From positions 1 to 47,407 of the IMG/VR virus record IMGVR_UViG_3300036852_000210: a DNA stretch of 47,407 nucleotides; one strand, written 5' to 3'. Origin of the DNA: a virus. The notes beneath the pieces are model-generated. The model worked only from the letters and a program-made list of their open reading frames with translations, was not told where the DNA came from and did no database searches. Of this stretch, positions 31,024 to 38,079 are shown piece by piece. The position numbers were made by a program, and so were the translations under genes. Each line of letters opens with the position of its first letter. The stretch's first letter is position 1.

Positions 31024-32309
31024 CACAACAACTTCGCCCGCACTTGGTTAGCCAAGTTGTTGAGCGTAGTATACTCCGTCGTGGTTACCTTGGGCTGGAG
31101 CTGGCTCATCGCCGTATTCACTTGGCCCGTTGCCTGACTTCTCAGTGCTGCCGTAGGAGGTATGTCCCCACTGTTCAATCTCCGGAGCAATTCCTCCAAG
31201 GCAAACTTCCCTGCGTTATAGGCCCAACTCGTCCCGCTTGGGGTAATGTTACTGAATTTCTGGAAGTCCTTGTAGGGACTCGTATCCTCCAGGAAATCCC
31301 CGGGGTCTCGATCCACTAGTGACCGGAGACAAACGAACACCCCATGCCGCTTAAGCTGTTGCGCCATCAGCCCATCCACCGTATAGACACAGGGCTCATG
31401 CTTGGGATCGAACACCCAAGCTACCACCATCCACCGCGCCCACTGCTGGAAGCTGTTTACCACCTCCGCCCCAGTCCCCCGTGAGCGTCGAGCAATATCC
31501 CCCACATCCCACCATTCCAGATAGGCTCGGCTGGAGACGCTGCCTCCCTTAATGACACGGGTAGCAATGAGCGTCGAGAGCCAGCGGCGGATCTCGAAGC
31601 ACTGCCCGAAGTTACGCTTGGCGGTGTTGAGGTAGGCACACGGGGCGATCGTATTGGCCGTGTTGGTGGCCGCCTCCTCCACCGCCAGGATGAACGTGTC
31701 AAGGTTTGGGCTCGTCTCGCTGGCCTGGTAGGCCGCCAAGGCATTCGCCGCAGCATTGCTGTTCCACGTCAGGATGGGGAGTGGAATAGAGTCTTTCGGC
31801 ATCCATTCTAAGTTGCAATTGGGCAACCCATAACACGGGGCTTCGGACGACCAGGGAAGGAAGTCCAAGGCTTGGCGCACGGTGAGCGGATCAATCGCTA
31901 GGAGCTGGGCTTTGGTCAACGTCGCCGGCCAAGCGTTACTCCCAAACAACGCGATGGCAAAGTTGTTATCCCCGGTGCTGTTGACCCCTCCTGCGATGAC
32001 ACTTCCCCCCGGCTGGAAGAGTTTGGTGTTCTCCGGGACATGCGGGGTCTGGAGTGAGGTGATGTAGTTAGCAATCGCCCAGGACTTCGTTGAGTCTACA
32101 TGCCCCAAAGCACGTCTCACAATATTCGTATCGGTGTAGGAGAAATACGCGAGGTCAAATCCCGCGTGGTCGCTGTGGCAGCTCGCACAGCTCTGCTCGA
32201 AATAGATTTGCCCGGAGCCCGATGGCGTGAAGCGCGCCCGCTCAAACTGGGGCGGGGTAGTGGGCTCAGCACAGGCCGCAAGCACCAATAGCGTAGCAAA
32301 GCGTTTCAC
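31023..32309 (-). CDS. Lipoprotein c-type cytochrome
   Basis: 428 residues from a GTG that overlaps the integrase stop (GTGA). Residues 1-13 (MKRFATLLVLAAC) form a signal with a lipobox, LAAC, so the mature protein should be a lipid-anchored exported protein. Heme c attachment is CASCH at 41-45 in the context GQIYFEQSCASCHSDHAGF; the helix AIANYITSLQ at about 78-87 fits the C-terminal helix of a cytochrome c fold. No Met lies nearby, so the sixth ligand is unclear (His in ALGHVD is a candidate). The remaining 330 residues contain more Cys but no second CXXCH. Heme attachment needs the host maturation system. An auxiliary electron-transfer gene is inferred. Confidence 0.85.
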   Translation of the reverse strand: MKRFATLLVLAACAEPTTPPQFERARFTPSGSGQIYFEQSCASCHSDHAGFDLAYFSYTDTNIVRRALGHVDSTKSWAIANYITSLQTPHVPENTKLFQPGGSVIAGGVNSTGDNNFAIALFGSNAWPATLTKAQLLAIDPLTVRQALDFLPWSSEAPCYGLPNCNLEWMPKDSIPLPILTWNSNAAANALAAYQASETSPNLDTFILAVEEAATNTANTIAPCAYLNTAKRNFGQCFEIRRWLSTLIATRVIKGGSVSSRAYLEWWDVGDIARRSRGTGAEVVNSFQQWARWMVVAWVFDPKHEPCVYTVDGLMAQQLKRHGVFVCLRSLVDRDPGDFLEDTSPYKDFQKFSNITPSGTSWAYNAGKFALEELLRRLNSGDIPPTAALRSQATGQVNTAMSQLQPKVTTTEYTTLNNLANQVRAKLL

Positions 32310-33670
32310 GGAGAAGTCCTCAGAGGAGTTTCACGGGACACGGCCAAAGTGCCGTTTGAGTGCTGTTTGCTTTCGGGATTCGGGGGCGGTTTGGGCTGGT
32401 CGACCACGACTTCCCGGCCTTGCGGTTGCGTTTTCCCGGGGAATCCGGCAGAATTGGCTAGGGCTTGAACCGCTAGGTTGTAGGTTCGATTCCTACGCGG
32501 CGCATTCGTAAGTCGTTGATTTATTTGAGGGGTTTCCCGGACGCTCGGCTCTGCGTGCTCTTTGGGTGCTATTCCGTCCAAATCCCGAAAGGCTTCCAGT
32601 AGTCGATCGTCCCGTCGTTTCAGGTATTTGCTGGCCACCCGTAAGTCGGTATCCCCGATCGCCGCCATGGCCGTCCCAATATCCTGCGTCCGCTCCAGCA
32701 CGTCGTTGAACAGCATTCTTCGGAGCCCATGAGCCCCACGGCGGTCAAGGTGCGGGATCTTGGCGTGTCGCTCGGCTAACCGAAGGGCGGCCCAGAGGGA
32801 TTGGGCGGAGTAGGTGAGCTGTCTGCTCTTGGCGGACCCGGACGGGAACACCCACGGCGAACCTTCTGCTCGGGCCTGCACGGCCCTCAACACCACCAGG
32901 GAGGCATTCCGAAGGGGCTGGGTCCACTCCCGACCTACCTTGTCGTGCTTTGAGCGCCACGTCACCATCCTTGCCCCAAAATCCACATCCTCCCATCGGA
33001 GGTGCAGCACGGCGTTCTGTCGCACCCCCTGGTAGCCACAGAGGGCCAGGACCGCATGGGCTCGCCAAGTAGTTGCCCCTTCAAGCGGGAGTTGGGCTAG
33101 AAGAGCTGCGAAGTCCTCAGCCCGGTACTCTGCCGGCGCCACCGTGCGCTTTTCTTTGGCTACCTTGTAGCGGAACTCCCGCACATCATTTCGGGCGAGG
33201 AGGCGGTGCCGAAACCCCCACGCATAGACCATCCGGACTATGCGGATCGTCTGCCCGATGGTGGAGGGGGCAAGGTCTTGGCTCTCCAGGTCGGCCCGAA
33301 ACCGGGCCATAGTGTCGGGGCCAAGATCCTCAGCAATAGACTCGGGCGCCGCGAACACTTCCCACCGTCGCCAATACTCCGCATAAAGCACCTGGCTCCG
33401 GGGCCTCAGGGTAGGAAACTCGGCTTCGGCGTACCGCTCCCAGAGCTCCACCGTGGTGAGCGCCATGACCTGCACCTTGACCTGACGTAGCTGGCCGAAC
33501 CGCTCCGCCCAGGCTTTGGCTTCGGCGCGATTGGGAGCGGTGTTGGCCCAGCTCCGTTTCTTGCGTAGCCCCCGCTCTCGCCATTGGGCGGTAATCCGCT
33601 CTCCCTCAATCCAGAGCGAGACGGAGCGGCCATGCGGCCCGTAGCGTCCACGGCCCAGAGGCGTTCTCAT
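32306..33670 (-). CDS. int: Tyrosine integrase with attP inside its 3' end
   Basis: 454 residues from ATG 33670 (ATGA overlap with the excisionase-like gene; the longer frame is rejected). Site-specific recombinase for lysogeny. Residues about 70-160 form the core-binding domain. Catalytic residues: R217 (GYQGVRQNAVLHLRWEDVD), K241 or K244, H314 and R317 (AHGLRR), Y349 (ASKYLK). The third-histidine position is D340 (GDTDLRVASKYLK), an unusual but known type of change. About residues 389-402 are encoded by the tRNA-derived attP sequence, followed by about 50 Pro-rich residues. Coupled to the cytochrome gene downstream by GTGA. Confidence 0.9.
   Translation of the reverse strand: MRTPLGRGRYGPHGRSVSLWIEGERITAQWRERGLRKKRSWANTAPNRAEAKAWAERFGQLRQVKVQVMALTTVELWERYAEAEFPTLRPRSQVLYAEYWRRWEVFAAPESIAEDLGPDTMARFRADLESQDLAPSTIGQTIRIVRMVYAWGFRHRLLARNDVREFRYKVAKEKRTVAPAEYRAEDFAALLAQLPLEGATTWRAHAVLALCGYQGVRQNAVLHLRWEDVDFGARMVTWRSKHDKVGREWTQPLRNASLVVLRAVQARAEGSPWVFPSGSAKSRQLTYSAQSLWAALRLAERHAKIPHLDRRGAHGLRRMLFNDVLERTQDIGTAMAAIGDTDLRVASKYLKRRDDRLLEAFRDLDGIAPKEHAEPSVRETPQINQRLTNAPRRNRTYNLAVQALANSAGFPGKTQPQGREVVVDQPKPPPNPESKQHSNGTLAVSRETPLRTSP
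32465..32504 (+). other. attP: 3' half of a tRNA gene
   Basis: On the plus strand, TTGAA and CCGCT are followed by AGGTT, then a perfect T-arm (GTAGG, loop TTCGATT, CCTAC at 32480-32496), an acceptor strand GCGGCGC (32497-32503) and A (32504). Upstream bases do not complete an anticodon stem or a 5' GCGCCGC strand, so this is not a whole tRNA. It is the att core that would restore the 3' end of a host tRNA upon integration. The exact 5' edge and the isoacceptor are undecided; the loop could fit a CNN-codon tRNA such as Gln. No CCA is encoded. Confidence 0.85.
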
Positions 33671-34008
33671 GCGCTCTTTCTCGCGTCCCGTTCGGCTTGG
33701 GCTCTGGCGGCTTCTAAGTTGGCTCTCCGAGGAACAACAATGCGCCGGTAATATCGGCGCTTGTGACGCCACTCCGCTAATCCTTGTGTCTCCCATTCCG
33801 CAAAGTGACTCCGCAACCAGTCGGCTGACTTCCCACTCCGAGTTCTCGCTTCCCCTTCGTCGAGCCAATCGAGATAATCCCTAGCTGCTTTGGCTACGTC
33901 CTCTGACAGTCGGTCAATGCTCTCCGCTTGAGCCTTGTGGCCGTGGAGCCTGAGCCGATTCGCGTCCTCTCTGGCATCCGCCAGCACCTGTTCCAAGGAC
34001 CGGTTCAT
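33667..34008 (-). CDS. Excisionase / MerR-like DNA-binding protein (likely)
   Basis: 113 residues from ATG 34008 (ATGA overlap). N-terminal helix (LEQVLADAREDANRLRLHGH), then DWLDEGEARTRSGKSADWLR, SHFAEWETQGLAEWRHKRRY and YRRIVVPRRANLEAAR. The second half resembles the winged-helix of small recombination directionality factors, with a helix-turn-helix followed by a Lys/Arg wing. Directly upstream of int and coupled to it, it is probably the excisionase; a replication or packaging DNA-binder is the alternative. Confidence 0.55.
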   Translation of the reverse strand: MNRSLEQVLADAREDANRLRLHGHKAQAESIDRLSEDVAKAARDYLDWLDEGEARTRSGKSADWLRSHFAEWETQGLAEWRHKRRYYRRIVVPRRANLEAARAQAERDARKSA

Positions 34009-34253
34009 CGGGGCACCCGAAACCGTCGACACTGCTTGTACTGCCTCCAAAAGTCCCGTTTCTCCAGCGCACATTTGAAACAAAGACAGCCGGGTCTGCA
34101 GCCCCGATACCTCGGCACCGGGGGCGAGGCTTGATCCACTTGGACGATGCGATCATCAGTGCGTTGGTACAGCTTGCAACCGAGTCGCCTTCCTCCGCGT
34201 CTTGTTTTGGCGCGTTGGGGGAGAATGAACAGCCGTTCTCCGTCGTCCATCAT
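34005..34253 (-). CDS. Small Cys-rich protein, unknown
   Basis: 82 residues; basic, with CRPGCLCFKCALEKRDFW that offers four Cys in a short span (possible zinc site). ATGA overlaps at both ends (34253 with RusA, 34008 with the excisionase-like gene) support it as a real gene. It may bind DNA. No family recognised. Confidence 0.6.
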   Translation of the reverse strand: MMDDGERLFILPQRAKTRRGGRRLGCKLYQRTDDRIVQVDQASPPVPRYRGCRPGCLCFKCALEKRDFWRQYKQCRRFRVPR

Positions 34254-34663
34254 AGCGGATGTATCCAGGCTAAGACGCAGGCTTGGTCAGCATCGGTGCA
34301 TTTCGTACTTCGCCGCGAGACGATTTGCTTGTCGTTGACGATCACAATACCCTGCAAGGCGTCATCTAATGCCGCTTCCATCCCACCCAAGTCCGCCTTG
34401 TCATCCTGCCGCCTGAAGTCATAAACCACTTGGACGGGGCGGGGAGTGGGTGACTGGCCCCGCATTGCTCTCCGCAGAAAGAGTTGCGCCGTAGCCGTCC
34501 AGTCCTTGGTACGCTTCGACGGTATCACTTGCGGCTTTCCTGTACGAAAGTTCAGAGTAATCCGCTGAGATGTTTTCTTGGTCGCGGGTGTCCCTGGGAT
34601 GCAGACGTGATACCACACCACGGTCTCTGGTGGGTAGTCGTTCAACCGAGGTAACCCAGTCAC
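34250..34663 (-). CDS. rusA: RusA-like Holliday-junction resolvase
   Basis: 137 residues from GTG 34663, set by a GTGA overlap with the upstream stop; an ATG 27 bases further up is the alternative. RusA dimers cut Holliday junctions at recombination and replication intermediates. The family signature is present: Lys-rich start (GTPATKKTSQRITLNFRTGK), acidic DKADLGGMEAALDDALQGIV, and IVNDKQIVSRRSTK, where the Asp residues bind metal. It helps resolve branched DNA before packaging. Small proteins around it are probably of the same early operon. Confidence 0.85.
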   Translation of the reverse strand: MTGLPRLNDYPPETVVWYHVCIPGTPATKKTSQRITLNFRTGKPQVIPSKRTKDWTATAQLFLRRAMRGQSPTPRPVQVVYDFRRQDDKADLGGMEAALDDALQGIVIVNDKQIVSRRSTKCTDADQACVLAWIHPL

Positions 34664-35091
34664 TTGGACAGCACCGCCCACAATTTGCAATCTGCCTTAT
34701 GACCATCGTCTGGGGCATCTTCATCCCGCATTCCGCCACACAGCGGACAATGGTCATTCCCCGCGCCTTGCCACTCTAAGTCCTCCGCCACGTCCATCAG
34801 CTTCTCAACTCGTTCCTGAGCTTTTTGGAGTCGTTCCCGGAGAGCCACTACCTCAGCATCCTCTTGCCGTGAGCAGTCGGAAAGCCGCACCAACGTCTCG
34901 GTATCCATGGCAAAGAAGGCCAGCGACTTCCCCGAGATGTGAAGGTATTGCGACCCTCGGCGGCGAATCTCCCTCAGGAGTTTTCGCGTCTCTCCCACAT
35001 ACTCCAAGTCGGCTATCTGTGTCTGTGCTGGTGGCATCATGCTGGCCACGGTAGGCACCTCCCCAATTACTGGATCGTCGGCGTCAATCAT
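34660..35091 (-). CDS. Coiled-coil protein with C-terminal zinc finger
   Basis: 143 residues. The middle is a helix (VALRERLQKAQERVEKLMDV) and the C-terminus CPLCGGMRDEDAPDDGHKADC with HKADC forms a CxxC...HxxxC zinc site. Typical small phage early protein ('CPxCG.......H..DC'), similar to a group of unknown phage proteins. It overlaps RusA (GTGA) and the 61-residue gene upstream (ATGA). Confidence 0.6.
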   Translation of the reverse strand: MIDADDPVIGEVPTVASMMPPAQTQIADLEYVGETRKLLREIRRRGSQYLHISGKSLAFFAMDTETLVRLSDCSRQEDAEVVALRERLQKAQERVEKLMDVAEDLEWQGAGNDHCPLCGGMRDEDAPDDGHKADCKLWAVLSK

Positions 35092-35273
35092 TTATCACCC
35101 CAGTCCTTGAAAGGTTGCTGCCCATAGCTAACCCGCAACACATTCTGGAAACCCCGAAGCAGGTTCTTGGCGTAGGGGTTGAACTTTGGATAAGCCTTAA
35201 GTTGGGTGATGCGTGCCTTGAGGTAGCGCCGCACATCCAACAGCAGCACTTTCTCCGACGTTGACTCTATCAT
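35088..35273 (-). CDS. Small helical protein (61 aa), unknown
   Basis: 61 residues from ATG 35273, which overlaps the end of the small frame-shifted gene (ATGA). Basic helix at the start (EKVLLLDVRRYLKARITQLK) and aromatic tail (YAKNLLRGFQNVLRVSYGQQ). No recognised domain. The longer frame runs through the frameshifted gene and is rejected. Confidence 0.55.
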   Translation of the reverse strand: MIESTSEKVLLLDVRRYLKARITQLKAYPKFNPYAKNLLRGFQNVLRVSYGQQPFKDWGDK

Positions 35274-35433
35274 TCCAATCCGCTCCGCACCCGATGGTAG
35301 TTCTCGATGGACGCCGCAAGACGCCGCTGGAGTTCTAACGCGCACTCCAATCTCGTGCCTTCTCTAACTCATTGTCGCTCATGGTTACCCCTTCTGAGGA
35401 TTCTCTGGCCCCCTCCACGGGATGGTCAGTCAT
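35270..35433 (-). pseudogene. Small gene split by a frameshift (or two overlapping micro-ORFs)
   Basis: ATG 35433 overlaps the upstream stop (TGATG) and opens MTDHPVEGARESSEGVTMSD, which continues to a TAG at 35337-35335 (32 residues). In another frame, LELQRRLAASIENYHRVRSG and a TGA at 35272-35270 follow and overlap the next ATG. Joined, the parts read as a single helical protein of about 54 residues (...ELEKARDWS-ALELQRRL...). A one-base error in the assembly, a real inactivating indel, or a second gene starting at TTG 35350 (AGAAGG upstream) can all explain it. The N-terminus resembles that of the neighbouring gene (MTDSPLEGA). Confidence 0.5.
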
Positions 35434-35816
35434 CAGGGAGTACCCATGCAACGGGAGCACCACTTCGCTAAATCGTCGCGTGTACTACCGTCCGGCATCC
35501 CGTAGGCGATTACTTGCCGCTGATCGCCACAGCGAGAACAAACTTTGCGCGCTGAGCCGACAACCTCCTCGATGCTGTCGCCGCTGACTCGTGCAGTCGG
35601 CTCCTCACTAAAAAAGAGCCCGATGTCACCCGATTCTGTTTCGGTGAACGAGATTTGGCCACGCCCCGCACGGACTAAGCCGGTGAGCCAACGCCAGTTA
35701 GCATCGGTTCCCAATTCCTCGTCGCGCTCAGTCTCTTGGGCGGCCGCACAAGCCCGCAACCACTCCATTTCATGCACGCTCATATTCGGGGCCCCCTCCA
35801 GAGGAGAATCAGTCAT
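35433..35816 (-). CDS. Small protein with C-terminal zinc site, unknown
   Basis: 127 residues from ATG 35816 (an internal ATG at 35783 is also possible). The start MTDSPLEGAPNMSVHEMEWL resembles the neighbouring gene's MTDHPVEGA. Middle is acidic and beta-like (GQISFTETESGDIGLFFSEE); the C-terminus has SRCGDQRQVIAYG and CSRCMG with two CxxC pairs that may bind zinc. It overlaps the upstream gene by eight bases and the downstream gene as TGATG. Function unknown. Confidence 0.6.
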   Translation of the reverse strand: MTDSPLEGAPNMSVHEMEWLRACAAAQETERDEELGTDANWRWLTGLVRAGRGQISFTETESGDIGLFFSEEPTARVSGDSIEEVVGSARKVCSRCGDQRQVIAYGMPDGSTRDDLAKWCSRCMGTP

Positions 35817-36165
35817 CAACCACGTCTCCCGCTTTCGGGTCGGCAACCGTAATGGCCTTACCATCAACCTCGAACGACCCGGGCCCATGGCCGAGGTAGC
35901 TGTAGCTTCCCTTGTCTTTGGTCGCTCGAATCTTCGCACGCTCGTGATTAGAGAGCCACTTCGCCAGCGGCTTCTCGCGCTTGTGGTAGGCATCGGCGCT
36001 GGCAAACGCGATAGCTGCATAGAGCCCAGCAGGGTGCTTGTAGTTAGCGGCGAACTTCCGCAACGCTTCAACCGGAGAAGCCGCCTTCACGAAGGCCGTA
36101 GAGTCATCCGAGAAGAACGGCGCAGCAAAGCTATTGGCGACAATGAAATACTCTTGGTCGCTCAT
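35809..36165 (-). CDS. Small early-operon protein, unknown
   Basis: 118 residues from ATG 36165 (ATGA overlap). Pattern: N-terminal beta segment (MSDQEYFIVANSFAAPFFSD), central helical part (SPVEALRKFAANYKHPAGLY) and basic, Lys-rich middle (LSNHERAKIRATKDKGSYSY). No family I recognise. Probably a phage host-takeover gene of this accessory block. Confidence 0.55.
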   Translation of the reverse strand: MSDQEYFIVANSFAAPFFSDDSTAFVKAASPVEALRKFAANYKHPAGLYAAIAFASADAYHKREKPLAKWLSNHERAKIRATKDKGSYSYLGHGPGSFEVDGKAITVADPKAGDVVDD

Positions 36166-36344
36166 GTGGGCTCCTCTGGGGCTGACCCCGAAAGAGGACA
36201 CGGTCTTTGGGAGATGTCCTTTAACAGCCGATAGTATTCCTCGTAAACGTCCATGAGATACATCTGCCACAGAGCGTCGGAGCCGTGAAGTTGTTTGGCG
36301 ATGCGCTTGGCGATCTTCGTCGTCGCCTGCTCAACTTGCCTCAT
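36162..36344 (-). CDS. Small basic helical protein (60 aa), unknown
   Basis: 60 residues: MRQVEQATTKIAKRIAKQLH, then WQMYLMDVYEEYYRLLKDIS. Basic N-terminal helix and acidic aromatic second helix; Cys appears once near the end. ATGA overlap with the membrane peptide gene upstream and with the gene downstream. Function unknown. Confidence 0.55.
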   Translation of the reverse strand: MRQVEQATTKIAKRIAKQLHGSDALWQMYLMDVYEEYYRLLKDISQRPCPLSGSAPEEPT

Positions 36345-36421
36345 GACTTCCTCCGCGAGCCCGCGTATCCGATGAGAAAGAGCACAAAGAGCACCGCCGC
36401 AGTGACCTCGAAAGCGCTCAT
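36341..36421 (-). CDS. 26-aa membrane peptide
   Basis: MSAFEVTAAVLFVLFLIGYA with a GSRRKS tail: one membrane helix with positive residues after it (inside). The TGA overlaps the next gene's ATG; the start lies one base after the upstream stop, with AGGAGGAA-like bases before it. Such micro-membrane proteins recur in this early operon. Function unknown. Confidence 0.55.
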   Translation of the reverse strand: MSAFEVTAAVLFVLFLIGYAGSRRKS

Positions 36422-36422
36422 T

Positions 36423-37049
36423 CTATTCCTCCTCTGGGGCTGAGGCAGGAGAGGACAGACGGTAAGGCCCACGAATATCGTCTTGCGTGGGTGGCTCCTC
36501 ATCGTGATCCAAGGAGGTGTGGCGCGAGCACCGTATCCAGCGCGCTTCCCGAACGCAGCCGCACCAATAGCGTTCTTGCAACAACTCCGGGGCTGCTGGG
36601 CTCGGCTCTGTGGCCCCTGAACGCAAAGTCTCAGGACTCACGCACCAGGCCGACGCGTGAATCCCGGCAGCCTCAGCGGCTTCGATGAAGCACACCGGAC
36701 AGAGGATGCCACCATCGGGGACCGCCTTGTTCCAGAGCGGGCTCGGTGCGAACCAGACGACATTGGGCCGTCCGCAGCGTTGGCAGAAAGTTTCCGGGTG
36801 TGAGAGGTCGCGCTGCTCCGTCGCGAGGGTAGCGTATGCCTTCTCGAAAGCCGCACGGTTCGCCGGGTCTGCCAAGTACCGATCCAGCCATCCCTGTGGT
36901 GCCTGAATCAAAGACAGTAACTCGTCGGCCCGCTCCAGCATGGCCTCGTGCTCTACTGCCGGAGGACCGTGCTCTTCAGGCAAGTCCTCCAGGACAGCCT
37001 CAAATTCTTCCAGCCACCGGGCTACGGTCTCTCTCGCTGACTCAGACAT
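36423..37049 (-). CDS. Zinc-ribbon protein, unknown
   Basis: 208 residues. Acidic helical start (ARETVARWLEEFEAVLEDLP, then EHEAMLERADELLSLIQAPQ) is followed by a CQRCGRPNVVWFAPSPLWNK...CPVCF zinc site, then a second Cys/His-rich region (CGCVREARWIRCSRHT). The middle site pattern 'C..CG....W....LW' with a later CxxC is typical of small phage zinc-binding proteins. The SARETV start is similar to the neighbour (DARETV), suggesting related leaders. Confidence 0.6.
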   Translation of the reverse strand: MSESARETVARWLEEFEAVLEDLPEEHGPPAVEHEAMLERADELLSLIQAPQGWLDRYLADPANRAAFEKAYATLATEQRDLSHPETFCQRCGRPNVVWFAPSPLWNKAVPDGGILCPVCFIEAAEAAGIHASAWCVSPETLRSGATEPSPAAPELLQERYWCGCVREARWIRCSRHTSLDHDEEPPTQDDIRGPYRLSSPASAPEEE

Positions 37050-37368
37050 CTAAAACTCCATGTGATAAGAGGGCGCGCGCTTCCTCTATTCGCCCGTCAT
37101 CAAGAGCAAGGTATGCCTGCTGAATGGCCTCACGCAGACTATCGTCCCGTGGTAGCAAGGCCCGAGTGTTCCAACGATAGAGCACTACGTCCTCTTCGGG
37201 GGCCTGCACAAAGGGCTGTACCGGGCAACGCTCGTTGAGGCAGCGAATCAGGAAGCGGCTCCCCAACGGCACGCCTCGCTTCTCAATACCTTTCGGGAGT
37301 GCGCCGCAGAACGGGCAGGGTAGGGCGACGGTCTCTCTCGCGTCCTGAGGGCTCACCGGGTTACTCAT
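37042..37368 (-). CDS. Lar-like restriction-alleviation zinc protein
   Basis: 108 residues. The pattern LPCPFCGALPKGI, IRCLNERCPVQPFVQ and VVLYRWNTRA is the Lar-family form (CPFCG...C....C......W.R), whose founding member (Rac-prophage Lar) modulates EcoK restriction; many phage relatives are annotated as 'Lar family'. The C-terminal part is an extra helical extension (LREAIQQAYLALDDGRIEEA). A role in defence against restriction fits the neighbouring methyltransferase. Family by motif only. Confidence 0.7.
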   Translation of the reverse strand: MSNPVSPQDARETVALPCPFCGALPKGIEKRGVPLGSRFLIRCLNERCPVQPFVQAPEEDVVLYRWNTRALLPRDDSLREAIQQAYLALDDGRIEEARALLSHGVLDV

Positions 37369-37646
37369 TTGGGGCTCTCCTGGGGACGCAACAAGGCACG
37401 CTGGACTAGAAGCGATACCGCCTCGGTCGGATCGCTAGACCCCGCTGCTATGATCGTCTCGACAATTTCCCGCGCGAGATGTCGCCTACCTTCTTGGAGT
37501 GCTTCTTCTCGGGCGGCCTGGACCCCAGATGCATACCAACGATCTATGGAGTCGAATGCCTTTTCGCGCCACGCGGGCAGTTGCCAATCCCCCAGAGCGT
37601 TCAAAGCTTGGACGATCTCATGCACGTCACGGCTGGAGCAGGTCAT
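37365..37646 (-). CDS. Small helical protein, unknown
   Basis: 93 residues from ATG 37646 (ATGA overlap). Starts MTCSSRDVHEIVQALNALGD and continues as WYASGVQAAREEALQEGRRH, ALLRPQESPK at the end. Mostly helical and charged. No zinc motif. Function unknown. Confidence 0.55.
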   Translation of the reverse strand: MTCSSRDVHEIVQALNALGDWQLPAWREKAFDSIDRWYASGVQAAREEALQEGRRHLAREIVETIIAAGSSDPTEAVSLLVQRALLRPQESPK

Positions 37647-37882
37647 GGAGGCGGCATCCATCCGTTCTTTTCAGCCCATGCTGCATGCTCCTCCTCACGG
37701 GTCACGATCACATCAAACATCGCCTGGAGAATCGCTTCGGAGTCCGCGAACATCGGCTTGCCGTTAACCGTGGCGTGCGCGAGGCTCCAAATCTCCCGCG
37801 CAAACCTCTCCGGCGACGGAAAGTGTTTCTGCCACCACGGCCACTCATCAGCCGTCACATTCAGTCCTGGGGAGGGGATCAT
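37643..37882 (-). CDS. Small Trp-rich helical protein, unknown
   Basis: 79 residues: WPWWQKHFPSPERFAREIWS, then FDVIVTREEEHAAWAEKNGW. Possibly a small host-interaction protein. ATGA overlaps with both neighbours show it belongs to the operon. No known family. Confidence 0.55.
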   Translation of the reverse strand: MIPSPGLNVTADEWPWWQKHFPSPERFAREIWSLAHATVNGKPMFADSEAILQAMFDVIVTREEEHAAWAEKNGWMPPP

Positions 37883-38079
37883 CCCACCCTCTCATCATTA
37901 AATGAAGTACAAATCTCATCAACCTCTGCTTGAGCTTCGCGCCTCCAACGCTCCTCTTTTGTTTCCTCTAGGATAAGCCACGCATCAACGGACACACCCG
38001 GCGCAGCGATATAGCGGCGAAGAATGCGCACCCATAGCGCCTTGTAGTCCTGGGGCCCACCCTGTGAGGAGCTACCCAT
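37879..38079 (-). CDS. Small helical protein (66 aa), unknown
   Basis: 66 residues. Starts MGSSSQGGPQDYKALWVRIL and continues with RRYIAAPGVSVDAWLILEET, then charged helix (KEERWRREAQAEVDEICTSF). Overlaps the methyltransferase stop by eight bases. No known family or motif. Confidence 0.5.
   Translation of the reverse strand: MGSSSQGGPQDYKALWVRILRRYIAAPGVSVDAWLILEETKEERWRREAQAEVDEICTSFNDERVG

Noticed and set aside
32328-32341. Second parS-like sequence GTTTCACGGGACAC
   Set aside because: Only 12 of 14 positions match and it lies inside the integrase coding tail; probably chance.
32463-32504. A complete functional tRNA at the attP
   Set aside because: Only the 3' half is tRNA-like; no matching 5' acceptor strand GCGCCGC, D-arm or full anticodon stem.
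35545-36234. Rightward ORF of 229 residues
   Set aside because: Antisense to three coupled minus-strand genes, no ribosome-binding site, no domain.
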